Assembly: GCA_037953625.1 (NCBI GenBank)
Contig: CM075653.1
Span: 96,017,639 to 96,081,638 of the forward strand
DNA length: 64,000 nucleotides
Reading direction: 5' to 3'
Source of the DNA: Crotalaria pallida
Lineage: Eukaryota > Streptophyta > Magnoliopsida > Fabales > Fabaceae
Shown here piece by piece: positions 37,624-50,189 of the stretch (position 1 is the stretch's first letter; every line of letters starts with the position of its first letter). Made by a program: the position numbers and the translations under genes. The notes below the pieces were generated by a model, which was not told the DNA's origin, made no database searches, and saw only the letters and a list, made by a program, of their open reading frames with translations.

Positions 37624-38102
37624 ACTTTATTATTTTAAAACTAATCTTATGAAACCCCGTTACTAAACCTATCTTAGGAAATTTAATAAATGAATTTCCA
37701 ATTGGGTTGATGTACTTATTTTATGGATTCCAATTTATATTTTAACTATTTAATAAATCAACCCAATTGGAAACACTTTAGTTTCATGCATCCATACATG
37801 GTGATATAAGGTGGACATTAGGGTAGGGGAAAGACACACCGTGATGGTTCACGCAGGGCGTGCTCTGGTGAGTAGGTTGTGCCACTAAAACAATCGCGGG
37901 AATTGTTGTTAAGTAGGACTTGGTGCCACGAGATGATCGATCGCGACTAGCTCACTCGGTCGTGGATGGGTTTCTTCTGTAAACCACAACAATTCTATCG
38001 GTCACTTATGCACTGATTGGCCGGAGGACGATTCATGCTATAGCCAACTTGGTTTGTTAACCCAAGTGTACGAAGAACTCTCGCCGGGGGGGGGGGTGTT
38101 GA
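36252..38102 (+). mobile_element. Truncated LTR W (TGTAAC-type), host of G
   Basis: It lacks a TG start. It contains CCTGAAAATTTTCATAGTG, a 5'-region phrase common in Tekay-like LTRs, a purine-rich leader (36800-36990), a candidate donor TTGAG|GTAAGAGG at 37289/37290, a (TA)n run, and a block of short motifs (37830-38085) similar in style to LTR F 23220-23550. It stops at 38102 where G starts, so its 3' part probably lies right of the window. An 11-base G run at 38086-38096 is a likely sequencing weak point. Confidence 0.5.
37589..37619. repeat. (TA)n microsatellite
   Basis: About 15 perfect TA dinucleotides inside LTR W. Confidence 0.95.
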
Positions 38103-41100
38103 TGTAACATCCCGCATCTTCTGGACTCAAATAGATCAATGAGGTTTTATTTAAAAAGAATTTTTGAGAGTTTAAGAAAGATTTTCAGAAAAATGTTTTA
38201 GCAAATGATTTTTATTTGAGTGTGATTTCATGAAAACCAAGTTATGTTTTTGTCATTTGAGATTTCTTAAAGAAACGAATTTTCTTTTTATATGATTTGA
38301 GGTTTTTAATAAATGGTTTCTTTAAAAGTCTTTGATTTGTGTGAAAGTAATTTTTTTTTCAAAGATAAGCTTATTTTGAAATTAAATTGATAAAGTGGAT
38401 TGATTTTCTTTAAAGTTGCATCTTTGGATTTTTTTTTGAAATATGAATGTGTGTTTTCTTATCTTAAGAAATAAAATTGAATGATAAATTTGAAATGCAT
38501 GAATTGTGTGAATGTGAATGTATTTATAATGTATGTGTGTGTGTGTCGTGCGTTTGAGTAGGAAACATGAGGTGTCAAAGTGTTATATGCATGTTTAAGT
38601 ATGTGTTAAATGTATGCATCATTCCATGATTTAATGTTATGTATTGTTGTGATAACATGAAGAGAAATTATATGTGTATGTGTGCATGTGTATGGTTCGG
38701 CCATGTAGGAGAAGAGGAACCAAGTAAGATGTAATTTTCTTATACATTAAGAAATTAGAAATTAAATAGAAAATAAGTAGGAACTAGGGTGTGTGACTCA
38801 TGATGCCTAGGGATGACTTTCCTTCCACCTTGTCTCCCTTTTGATGAGACCTCTCCCATGCAAACTTTAGAGTGGATCGAATTGCCCTTGAACCAACCCA
38901 TTGAACCGAGGTTAGAAGAGGAAAATACCTACCCTTGACTTTGCCTACATAAACCGTGTGTGTGTGTGTTGGGTTTGATTCATATTTCATTTCCTTCATT
39001 CATTTCTTTCTCACACAAACATAAACACCCTTGGTCCAAGAGCAACACAAAGCTCTTGAGACCCTTAGAAAAAGAGAGAGTGGCCGAGAGAGGAGAAGAG
39101 AAAAAGAAGATGAAAACCCAAACTTCTCAACCAAATACTCTTGTTTTCTTTCTCCAATCACTTCCTTGTTCAAAGATCAAGAAGAAAAAACAACCCTCAA
39201 ACCTAAGAGAGAGGAGGCCGAAGCAACCATAGGAGGAAGAGAGGAGATTAAAGCTTGAAGATTAGAATTTTTGTTTAAGGTAGTTGTTTAAGAAAGTTTT
39301 AGTGTAATAATTGTAGTTTTGATAAAGGACTCTATGATGAACTTTGTTTAAGTTTAACTTTGTGATGCATGTATTTATTTTCTCATGATCTTGAAGTTTA
39401 AATGCTTTGCATGTTATTTTTATATGTTGATCTTGAATATTTGTGCTTGAAAGCTTTGATCTTCAACTTATAAGTTTTCTTCTTCACGGTTTGTTTGAAA
39501 TTTGTGTTTAAGTTCATGTTTTTACCTTGATCCTTTCTTGCATGTCTTGATCTATGGTAGATCTTTGCAAAAGCATGAAGTTTGAACTTTGTGTGTGTGT
39601 AAAAGTCTTGGTTTCTCTTTGATGCATGTCACGATTTCAAGGAGTAAATTATGATAACAAGTTTTAAAAATGATTTTGGTGCAAAAAGGATTTTTAAACA
39701 AGATTTTGTGTGTGTGATGATGATTTCGTTGATGTTTGAAAAGAAAATGTTGTTTTGCATAATACGATCCATGAGTTTTAAAGCTTTGCATGTGAAAATA
39801 GAACCCAAGATCTTACCTTGTGCATTTTGTCATTCGGCCAAACCTAGGGAAAGTAGGGAATCATGTTTGATCCTTATTTTAGTTACATGCATGTTGAAAT
39901 TTATGTGATCTAAAGATTTTTGATATGACCTTTGATTTTCATTGTGATAAATTTATTTAAAGAAATAAAAATTAAAGTTTGATGAAATTTTATGTGAAGC
40001 TCACGGTTTTGTCTTTATAGGTATTAAAGTTTGTTATTTTGTTTTGCATGTGTGTTTCATTGATAAATCTAGGGATTTCAAGCATATGAAAATCTAAATT
40101 TTTGATTAAAGACTTGAAAGTGATTTTTGTGTTCCATTCGGTTTTAGGAACAAGTTTTACCTAAGCTATTTTCATTTTCCTTATGTGTTAATTGTGTGAG
40201 TTAGTTTGAATAAATGAAGAGATTTGGTGCATGATTATGTTATTGAAAGTTTGAACTATTTTTCTTATGCTTCATTCGGCTTGATTAAGAAATAAAAGAA
40301 ATGAATTGATTTTTCATTTTGCATGTTAATTTAGGGATAAAGCTAATTGATTTGAAAGATGTTAACATGAATTTAACTGAAGACATTCCTTTTCTTTTAA
40401 TAATTATTTTCGGTTGTGATGTTTAAAGTAGGATAATGTGTTTAAATGATTATTTTCCATATGTGCATGTTTTGTTAGTAATTATTAATGTTTGAAATTG
40501 TGAATATAACTTTGTCTCATATAGAAGGAGATTCGGCCATGTATATAAAATAATAGAAGTTTGTGTTTGATTCTTGTTTTGTATGCATGCATGATGAGTG
40601 TGAAATTGATGCATGAATTATGAATGATTTAACCTGATCAATATGTATGTTAAAAAATGATTTGAATGTTTAGTACTTGTAAAAGGTTTTTGATTTAACC
40701 CTTGTTGTTATTTTCTTTGACTTAATTCGGTTTTTGAAAGAAATAAAGTGAGTGCAGTGATTTGATTTATTGAAAATTATTGTTTTGAAAAGATTTTCAT
40801 TTGATAATTGAAATACATGGTTTTAATTAAAAGGTGTTTTATATTTAAAAACCCTTGAGATAAATGTGGCTTTTGAAGGGGTCAGGGAACTAATTATGTT
40901 TTTAGCAAGTTTTTGAAAAGAGTATTTTAAGTTTTAATTTTCTAAACGTCTTATTAAATAAATGTTTTACTTGATTTTGATTGTGAGTTTAAAACCCAAC
41001 GTAATTTCAAAGTATTAAGAGAAAGCGAATACTTTGTTTTCAAATAAAAAGTTTTGCAACGTTGCTTTATTTTCGAAATAATTGATAAGAGTGATTTTAA

Positions 41101-42193
41101 TAAGAAAGAACTAATTGAGTGCCAGCAACGATCGGGAAGCAGTTACGAACGTCGCAATGGAAACTAAGGAGCGCAATGAAGATCGTCATCGGTTGAGGTG
41201 AGAGAGAAGTTTCCCCCAAACACCGTGGTATTTAGGTAATATATTAAGCGTTTCGACCATCTCAAAAGTCGAAACTTAGTGGTTCTGAGTCAGTAGCACG
41301 GTGGCAATTGTTTGGTTGTGTGGACAGTAGTGTGAAGGAGACAAAGACCACATGAAATTAGGTAATCAATATATGTGATGATGTCTGAATAATAATACGT
41401 TGTTATTTGTTTATTTGATGAATTTATTATGCCTGATGAGATTTGAACTGTTATTAGTAATAATGTGAATGATAACAGTGAATAAGAAGAATAAAAGAAA
41501 TGAAAGATAAAGTTTGGAGAAAGATGATGAGATGTTGTGGAGTTTATAATCGCTGATGAGTAAGAGTGATGAATATGATGTGGATGAGCCAGAGCTAGGG
41601 AAAGTGATGTTGTGTTGTGGAAATGAGACCGGTGTTGAGTTGAGCTTGCTCCTCCATTGGCGCTCAGTAGAAATGAGGTTTTTGAAAAAGATTTCTGAAA
41701 AGAGATTTTGGAAAAGGATTGTGAAAAGAAATGTTTTTGAAAAGATTTGTGAACGGAGGTTTTTGGAAAAAATGGGTGAAAAGAAATTTTCAAAAAGGTT
41801 TTTGAAAAGAGATTTTTGGGAAATAATACAAATTGTATTTTTAGAAAAGTTTTGAAATAAATTCTATAAAAGTTTGTGAAAGGAGTTTTTTAGAAACTTT
41901 GTGAAAAGAGATTTGGAGAGAATTTATGAGAAGCAATTTTATGAAAAAGTTTACGAATTGATATTTTGCGAAAGTTTATGAAATGATATTTTGAGAAAAG
42001 GAGTTGAAAGGAGATTGTTAAAGGAAATTGTGGAATGAGATGCAAGTGGTTGATGTGATCCCAGCTCTGTGCTATGTGAGAAATGATATTTGCAAAGATA
42101 GCGGTCGGGACTCATTGAAGGGATGCACGAAGGATGGGCCGACCATTAGGAATGACTTTAAAAAGATAAGACTTTTAAAAGACATGAACATAC

Positions 42194-42455
42194 GTGGTGA
42201 GGTATGAGAGTGCGAAGTAGTGGAGAGGAAGGAACCATAAGTATCTGCGGATACTTAGGAGGAGATTGCATTAGGGGAGGACGATGACGGTGAAACGTCA
42301 AGAAGTCTAGAGTATGTTTCTAGGTAGAACGAACTCCACAGGTGGCGTACGAACGTGGTAGGGACTGGGTCCAATGCTGTGGCAAGTTCTACGAGCTCCC
42401 TAGAAACATACTGTCGCCCCCTAGATTGAAAATCTAGAACAGTGAGAGGGACTGG
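42194..42455 (+). other. Highly conserved LTR block shared by G and family 1
   Basis: About 260 bp that matches LTR A 6664-6926, C 15874-16136 and D 19604-19869 with few differences (fewer than about 20 by eye against A), although the rest of the G LTR hardly aligns with them. It includes AGTGCGAAGTAGTGGAGAGG and ATACTGTCGCCCCCTAGATT. It has no long open frame shared by all copies. It lies within candidate intron 2. Confidence 0.75.
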
Positions 42456-43077
42456 AATGGGGCATTGTGTTTGCCACTGCGAGACAGTGAGCCCTGATTG
42501 ATGATAAATGAATTGAATTGATTTGAGGATGTATTCCTCCTGGTCTGAGACCATCTATGTGTTGAGACAGCTGTCGTGCCCGCGTGGTAAAGGTCCTGTA
42601 CTCCTGTTTGCTTCCGACTAGGTTGGGTGGATGACCGAGGAGATGTAGACGTGTGTGCTAACTTCGAGAGCGACCCTCCTCAATGATGATTAAAAATCCC
42701 CCGCATCATTGATGGAGACGAATTCATAAAACTTAATTAAGAAAAGATAACTTATATTGTAAGGGAAAACAATTTTTCAAGTGCCAGCTCGGAAAAGAGG
42801 ATGAGATTGTATGGAGATAGAATCAAAGTGGCGCAGCAGAAGTGATTCATAGAAAGCCAGGTGGTTATGTAAAAAGTTTTGATGAAGAGAAATAATGGAG
42901 TAGAGTAGAGGTTTGAATATGTTTGCTTCTATGTGTTGTTTGCTTACATGTTTTTGTTATTCCTTAATATCTTACCTATTGTAATCCCACATCGTTGGCA
43001 TAACATGCTTGGGAATACTTACTCTCTCTAGTCTTCTATTTTGTCTGCTTGTTGTTATGGTTACTATTCCCTTAGTC

Positions 43078-43275
43078 TATGGATCCTGATATGTCCACGT
43101 TTGACACTCGAGACGAAGGAAGATGGGAAGTAGCGTGAAGACACCGAGATCGGTGGGTCAGCTGACTATCATAGGGGATACCCGATGCTCTTGTCTGCAC
43201 ACATTTACCTCGAGGCTGAGAAGCTAGAGGAACTGGACGAGGACATAGATACTCGGAGGCGGACGTAATTGGGGT
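43078..43275 (+). pseudogene. Probable decayed LTR-embedded ORF of G
   Basis: After the acceptor-like CCCTTAG an ATG opens a short frame (starting MDPDMSTFDTRDEGRW) that stops after about 20 codons. A different frame downstream reads GYPMLLSAHIYLEAEKLEEL before a stop at a place where the family-1 ORF has its GYTEI and LEPHL segments. I read this as a frameshifted remnant of an equivalent ORF. Homology is weak and unproven. Confidence 0.3.
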
Positions 43276-43699
43276 CGACCCTAGCGAGGCATTTTCTGTG
43301 GACCATCGTATTCAGTTCAATGGGCCTGGTGGTAGTTCTTTTATTCTCTTGGAAGTATCTTGTTTTTTGTATTTACTTAGTATCATTGCAATACCATGAT
43401 GTAACCCCGAACTTTTGTGGAAGAAATTTATTTTAATGGGCTATGATAATTGAGTTGAGAAGAATCAAGTTGCAAAGTGTAGTGCCTTGTCACACTTCGG
43501 TTTGGAACTTGAACTTTAGCATGATGTGTGCGAACCCCTTTTTATTTATGGAAGCGTTTTGAAAACGACATGGTTCCCATTCTCATGCTACTCAACCACG
43601 TCACATGTTTAAAAAAAAAAAATTGGCCCACATTTTCATTACAATTTTGGAATTAAAGAAGTATATTTTTCAAGTTGCCAAATCGGGGTGTTACAGTTG

Positions 43700-43711
43700 T
43701 GGTATCAGAGC
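43700..43711 (+). other. Primer-binding site, initiator Met tRNA
   Basis: TGGTATCAGAGC, the standard plant site complementary to the 3' end of initiator methionine tRNA, four bases after the LTR end TGTTACA. It shows that the 5.6-kb repeat is an LTR and indicates a Ty3/gypsy (Tekay-like) or copia-type replication cycle. Confidence 0.9.
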
Positions 43712-45335
43712 AATGGTTGATCTAAGTAATTGAATACATGGGAAACATACTTCCTTTGTGAGTCTTGTGTTCTAGTCTAGGATGATTAGAGATGGGAATG
43801 CCGAGAGTGTGCGCATGTTGCTGGGAATGCGTCAGAGTTCGTTGTAGAATCCGAGGATTCTAATTCTAGCAAGACCGAAACTTATCCTTTGAACTTATCA
43901 TTCCTTGTTGGAACCCTTGCTTGTTATAAGCCCTTTTGTTCAGAATAACCTTTGTCCTCTTGATTTGATTTGAACCTTGAGCCTATCTCATGTTGCTTGA
44001 TTGATCCCTAAAGTCACTTTGAACCCTCCTAATTTGATTGAACCCAAATTTGTGAACTCAGTTTATAAGCCTTCCCTATTGTCAAGTTGTTTGATTCCCA
44101 CATTTTTGGTTATGACTTGTGCCAGTCAAGTAGCTATCCCTAAACTAGGAGTGGATGTGAGGTGTTGTTAGGCTAGATTTGCAATATCTGAGGAAAATAA
44201 GGACTAGAAGGTACGGATAAGGGAGATGTGTTGGTCATAAGGTAGAGTGAGGATGTCTTTTAAGTCTTTGGGTTAAGATGAAGGATCGTATGAGTCAGTT
44301 AGAACTAAGTATGGATGAGGGTAAATAGTCTAAGTTTTTGGTCTGGATAGTGTTGAGGCAGTAAGAAGTCCAAGGGAGTCAGGAGAGTTAGTGACCATAG
44401 AGTCAGAGTTAGGGAGAGTAAATGATATGGTCTTGTGCTAATTGCTATTAATGGTGTGGAATTGGGTAGATGAAGTGAAGACATTTATGGTTAGAACCCT
44501 TAAGTGATGATCAATGTTAGGATCGATGATGGAAGTGTGACGGTGAATTGTGGATTAGAAGAGCCCTGTTAGGAATGAAGACCTTTAATTAGATAGGCAA
44601 TCATAGGATTTGAAGAACTTCAATGGATTTAGACCTTAAGATGAAACATGAAGGAGGGAAAAAGGAGTTAGGATGCTTAAGTAGGTGACAAGATGAGTAA
44701 AGGGAAGCATATGTTCCTTGAGGATTAGTGGTTGCTTGAAGAAAAGAAGGACTATTGGTGAATAAGATGGAGTTATAAGGGTAAATGTTTAATGGAATTT
44801 AGGGCAATGATAGGATGAATTTAGATGGGGTAAAGAGAAGTAGGGTAAGATGAATAGGAAGCAGTAAGGATGGGGAAGTTGGTGAGAACCAAGTTCATGT
44901 ATGTGGTTGAGACATATAGTGATAAGGGTCATTAAAGTTGGGGAGTAGATGGAGATTAAAGTTTTGAGGTGACCCGACTAGGCTGAAAATTTCTAGAAAA
45001 GGGAAAGTCGGAAGAAGAGTCTTCCAAATAGTGTCTTTGCTTAGATTGTCATAAGCATGACATTCCTTTTTCTGTTGCTATTTGTTTCGGCAACTTTGAA
45101 CACCCTTAAAAATTTAACCCGCTTAGCAAAACCTTGTCATTATACACCATTGTATTTGACAATGGGATGACCCAACCGATTGCTTTATTTGAGAATTCTT
45201 TCAAATTCTTCATGAGAACAGCGAATAAATGGTACATCACAACAGCCAATTCATATGAAGAAGATTGCTACAAGGAGCTATGCACTCTTGAACGAGACGG
45301 TATTGCGCATCATTTCTCGAGGACGAGAAATCTTC

Positions 45336-45348
45336 AAGTTGGGGAGAA
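45336..45348 (+). other. Polypurine tract of element G
   Basis: AAGTTGGGGAGAA directly before the second LTR start (TGTAACATCCC at 45349). Confidence 0.8.
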
Positions 45349-46334
45349 TGTAACATCCCGCATCTTCTAGACTCAAATAGATCAATGAGGTTTTATTTAA
45401 AAAGAATTTTTGAGAATTTAAGAAAGATTTTCAGAAAAATGTTTTAGCAAATGATTTTTATTTGAGTGTGATTTCGTGAAAACCAAGTTATGTTTTTGTC
45501 ATTTGAGATTTCTTAAAGAAAGGAATTTTCTTTTTATATGATTTGAGGTTTTTAATAAATGGTTTCTTTAAAAGTCTTTGATTTGTGTGAAAGTAAGATT
45601 TTTTTAAAAGATAAGCTTATTTTGAAATTAAATTGATAAAGTGAATTGATTTTCTTTAAAATTGCATCTTTGGAATTTTTTTTTGAAATACGAATGTGTG
45701 TTTTTTTATCTTAAGAAATAAAATTGAATGATAAATTTGAAATGCATGAATTGTGTGAATGTGAATGTATTTATAATGTATGTGTGTGTGTGTCGTGCGT
45801 TTGAGTAGGAAACATGAGGTGTCAAAGTGTTATATGCATGTTTAAGTATGTGTTAAATGTATGCATCATTCCATGATTTATGTTATGTGTTGTTGTGATA
45901 ACATGAAGAGAAATTATATGTGTATGTGTGCATGTGTATGGTTCGGCCATGTAGGAGAAGAGGAACCAAGTAAGATGTAATTTTCTTATACATTAAGAAA
46001 TTAGAAATTAAATAGAAAATAAGTAGGAACTAGGGTGTGTGACTTATGATGCCTAGAGATGACTTTCCTTCCACCTTGTCTCCCTTTTGATGAGACCTCT
46101 CCCATGCAAACTTTAGAGTGGACCGAATTGCCCTTGAACCAACCCATTGAACCGAGGTTAGAAGAGGAAAATACCTACCCTAGACTTTGCCTACATAAAC
46201 CGTGTGTGTGTGTGTGTGTGTTGGCTTTGATTCATATTTCATTTCCTTCATTCATTTCTTTCTCACACAAACATAAACACCCTTGGTCCAAGAGCAACAC
46301 AAAGCTCTTGAGACCCTTAGAAAAAGAGAGAGTG
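45349..46334 (+). mobile_element. Element G, 3' LTR, segment 1
   Basis: Nearly identical to 38103-39082 of the 5' LTR. A (TG)n run differs by about three repeats (46201-46221 versus 38956-38970). Interrupted at 46334 by solo LTR H (duplication GAGTG at 46330-46334 and 50190-50194). Confidence 0.9.
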
Positions 46335-49300
46335 TGTAACACCCTCACTTTTATTTAGTTAAATTAGGATTTTATAAAAATTGTAATTGAAAATTTCTTT
46401 TTAAATTAAAATACTTAAGAATATTTTTCCGGAAAAACGGACAGAGTTTCCTATGTTTATCGGACTTCCCAAAAATTTAAAGTTTTCACCTGTCAAACCA
46501 GTACAGTTCAGAAAATATTTATAAATATACTAATTTGTTTTTCATGCCCTGCTAACAAAATAAAACAAAACTCAGGGCTTACAACGAATTGTTTCATCAC
46601 CAAATTAAATTAATTATAATAAAAATAATATAATTCCCTCTACACTAAATTACACTCCACGGTGTGGAGTGTACTCCTGCTCGGCCGACAACTGTGTCTG
46701 CTCAAACTTTGAACCTGTAAAAATGGTTGCAAGGGTGAGCTTTACACATGAAATAGAGAAATAGTTTCTAACTAGACATAATGACCTACCAAGTCAAACA
46801 AAATTAGCACATAGCACATATATTTCCATTTAGACAAACCAACATGCTCAAACACACGATAATCTCATTTGCTCATCTCTTGTTCATTATGTCCATATTA
46901 GGTATTCCATATTTTCTCCTTAATTTCATTCTCCTATCAACTTTCTAAAGAATACCCTATCACACATATGCCAGTTATCATCCAAATTACAAATTTCACC
47001 TTTTCTTTCTCTATTATCAAAATCGCACAAAATAGCATTCTAATTCATGGGTAAACATTTACATTACATTTCAATGTGCATATTTCCCTTCTCACATTTT
47101 TACTTTAACACCACCAATATTCGTTTTCATTTCCATTTTTCTTTATTATTCCATTCCATTTACTTTTCATTCTTTTCACTTTCTCTTTCATTTCATTTTT
47201 ATTATGTATTTTATCCCCTTGTACTTCACCTCCACACCGGAAGGTACCTCATACAATGTGGCCTATGGGTACTTCACCTCCACACCGGAAGGTACCTCAT
47301 ACCATTGTACTTCACCTCCACACCGGAAGGTACCTCATACAAATTAGCCAATGGGTACTTCACCTCCACACCGGAAGGTACCTCATATCGTTGTACTTCA
47401 CCTCCACACCGGAAGGTACCTCATACAATGTGGCCTATGGATACTTCACCTCCACACCGGAAGGTACCTCATACAAATTAGCCAATGGGTACTTCACCTC
47501 CACACCGGAAGGTACCTCATACCGTTGTACTTCACCTCCACACCGGAAGGTACCTCATACAATGTGGCCTATGGATACTTCACCTCCACACCGGAAGGTA
47601 CCTCATACCATTGTACTTCACCTCCACACCGGAAGGTACCTCATACAATTTGGCCTGATGATACTTCACCTCCACACAGGAAGGTACCTCATATCATCTC
47701 AACATACATTATTCAAACACGTACATCAATCCAAAGGTATGCATCATCACTTAACATGTATACGTACAACTTACACATAATTACAGTTACCTAGGCATAA
47801 TTATCACAATACTTGCAATTCAATTAGTCATTCCAGCCTTTATAATATTGCTGCTTATCCTTATTGTACAACAACAAACCATCACCTCAAATAACAAATA
47901 TTCACATTTACACATGTATTGCAATTAGTCAGTCAAACATTTGAAATGTTCACAGTTATCCACATCACACCATAACACATAATTGATTGCACATATTCTA
48001 TTATAATTCAATTTCCCCTTTTATTTTTAATTAGCATAATTACAATTTACACTTAAAACACATATTTCAAATCACGCTATCCAATTAGATTTTCTTTTGT
48101 TTATTTTTATCCTTTACTTTTAAATTTCGATTAATTACCCTGAGATTCGATCACCAACAAACCCATATATTCTTAGCAAGTATTATAACTAATTAGAAAG
48201 GACTCTCTAGAGCAAGGTAAAACACCCCTTACCTTTAGACGCTTTAACCCTTAGATTCGTTAAATACCTACGCATCCCGCATGATTCACGCTGCGGCTAG
48301 TCCTGAACTTCTTCGTCGTCTAACTATATTATTAAATCAGATAGTAGTCAATGGGACGCGCCAAAACCGACTCAATTTGAAATCTCAATAGTTAAAATAT
48401 TTCAAAGCAGAGTATTTCGTTAGTTTTCCAAATTACGCAATCATTTAATTATAATTCACAAACCAAAATAACATAGAGTTTCAAATTAAAATCATTGTAT
48501 TATCAATAATATAGTATAGCTTTTTATTGAAAATACGCTAACTTTCAAAAACTAACCCAATCGTCACAAATACATTAAAGTTGATTAGTTTTAGCTTCAA
48601 GCCACAAAATCAAATGCCGGGACTTGACACTATTAATTCCGAATTAAAAAGAAGTGTCCACTGTTCAAAATAAGTCCTAGTCACAATTATAACTTTCAAA
48701 TAATTGCACTTCTCTTCAATTTGAAATTAATGTTTAACGTTTTGACTCGAATTAATGTTATGCCGAATATCTTAGGTTCCTAATTAACTGAGGTATGGTT
48801 TAGCCTAGGGACAATCCCACTAAGCTAAACGACAGCTCACTTACTTAGGGACCCAGCACATTTAAATAAAATACCCTTTAAACTCATCGTTCGACATAAT
48901 GGTCAACTCGGTATTATACAAATCAGAGTAACTAATCAAAGTCATTATCAATAATCAATAATAGTTTAAATAGTAAAATTAAAACTTAATACTTAATTCA
49001 AATACTATTTATTCTCTAAAACAACATAAACATTCAAAAATAACTTAATGTTATAATTATCACCAATTAATATTAAAATTAGTATTACTATTAGTATTAG
49101 TATCATTGTTATTATTAAAACATAACACAGAGCAATTAAGAAAGTATTAGGGATTTACCATTAACTTCGATTTTGTAGGAATGGAGAAGATCAGTTTGGT
49201 ACAAAGCATAACATCCAAGGGTGGGTTAGCAGCCACGAAGGCGGTTTGACCCTGAAGCTACGTCGCCGGTTCAAGGAGGAGGCGAAGACGACGATGGAGA

Positions 49301-50189
49301 TCGCAACTTCCGCCCATGGTCCCAGTTCGTGATTCTGCATCGCTGCTGGTGGCTGACGTCGCTTCGCGCGACGAGTGTGGTAGCTGGCGTCACTTCGTGC
49401 GATGGATGTGGTAGCTGGCGTCGGCGCTGTAGCTGGGTCCCGTGGCGGCTCTGTGAACCGCGTTTCTCGGTGCAGGACCAAGAGGGAAAAGCGAGCAATA
49501 CAGGGAGCAGAGAGAAAGGGAGAGCTGCGACGGTGCCGGCGAGTGATGGTGGATCGCGAGCGGCGGTCCGATCCGGAGGGAGTCGCGGTTCGCGACTTGA
49601 GAAGAAGGGAGATCAAGCTTAATGGCTGTGCACGATACGAAGGAGAAGAAGGGAGATGGCGTCATGATGGTGGGCGGCGGAGCACCGGCGAAGGAGAGAG
49701 AAGTGGTGTGAGAGAGATTGCCCAAGGATGGAGAAAGGGGGTGGCGGCTGTAGCCCCACTTAGACAACAAAAATAGGGTTTCACCCTCACTATACAGCAC
49801 ACACACACGTTTGTTTTTTTTAATATAAATATACTTTTGTTTATTTATTTATTAATGCCCAAAATTATTAATAATAGGATTTTAGCATCATATAGCTTCA
49901 AATAGAAAAACTATAAAATTAGAAATTAGTTAGATATTAGGGAATAACAAAATTTTATTTATTATTGTATCTTTATAAATGCCAAAATAAAAGAATAGAA
50001 AGTCTATTTTTCAAATAGGATAATTACTTTATATGAATCTATTTTCAAATATATAATTAAAATACTTTAGTAAATTCCATTGGATATTTTAAAAAATGCT
50101 CAACGCTTTAATTATTAATTAAAAGAATTAATTACTTCATTCGCTAAAACTCAAAATTTATAATACAAAAGAAAAATCAGGATGTTACA
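46335..50189 (-). mobile_element. Solo LTR H (3.86 kb, minus orientation)
   Basis: The plus strand begins TGTAACACCCTCAC and ends CAGGATGTTACA, flanked by GAGTG. Orientation is minus, because a TATA-like box (rc of AATATAAATATAC, near 49821), a GC-rich leader (49200-49790) and a donor TTAATG|GTAAAT follow each other on that strand. It contains the minisatellite 47222-47693. Open frames in the GC-rich leader overlap on both strands and show no recognisable protein. No conserved small ORF was found near its 3' end. Confidence 0.8.
47222..47693. repeat. Minisatellite with alternating 48/38-bp periods
   Basis: Eleven copies of a 31-bp core beginning TACTTCACCTCCACACCGGA and ending GGTACCTCATA, separated by either a 17-bp or a 7-bp spacer. 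Start-to-start distances are 48, 38, 48, 38, 48, 48, 38, 48, 38, 48, so the basic unit is an 86-bp dimer with one short step missing. Two kinds of long spacer occur (GTGGCCTATGG and TTAGCCAATGG types). Long ORFs in several frames here are by-products of the repeat. Confidence 0.95.

Larger units (their letters stand above)
38103..43695 (+). mobile_element. Element G, 5' LTR (5.6 kb)
   Basis: It runs from TGTAACATCCCGCATCTTCT to ATCGGGGTGTTACA and is followed at once by a primer-binding site, so this is a true 5' LTR and not a solo copy. The layout mirrors family 1: TATA-like TACATAAA (38946), purine-rich leader, candidate donor GTTTAAG|GTAGTT (near 39279), exon-2 donor GAG|GTGAGAGAGAAG near 41200, degenerate TTTTTGAAAAG array, highly conserved block 42194-42455, and an acceptor-like CTATTCCCTTAG near 43075. 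Most of it is too diverged from A-E to align by eye, except that block. Confidence 0.88.
43696..45348 (+). mobile_element. Element G internal region (1.65 kb, pol mostly deleted)
   Basis: Between the two LTRs there is only 1.65 kb, largely purine-rich non-coding DNA without gag, protease, RT or integrase. The last part, at 45134-45348, has an open frame ending FSRTRNLQVGEN, which resembles the C-terminal end of Tekay/Del-type polyproteins just before the polypurine tract. G is thus a non-autonomous derivative with giant LTRs that would need proteins from a related element. Confidence 0.7.

Noticed and set aside
39552..39908. Paired ORFs repeated at 63238-63594 as a duplicated gene
   Set aside because: They recur only because both lie in the LTRs of element G; the text is AT-rich leader or intron without protein features.
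45134..45370. 78-codon ORF at the end of the G interior as a gene
   Set aside because: Its C-terminal text matches the end of a gypsy polyprotein before the polypurine tract; it is a pol remnant that reads into the LTR.
47047..47794. Three overlapping ORFs of 144-174 codons
   Set aside because: They are translations of the 48/38-bp minisatellite in three frames and have no independent coding support.
49191..49806. Several ORFs of 75-141 codons on both strands
   Set aside because: The GC-rich leader of LTR H lacks stops by composition; frames overlap on both strands and none resembles a protein.
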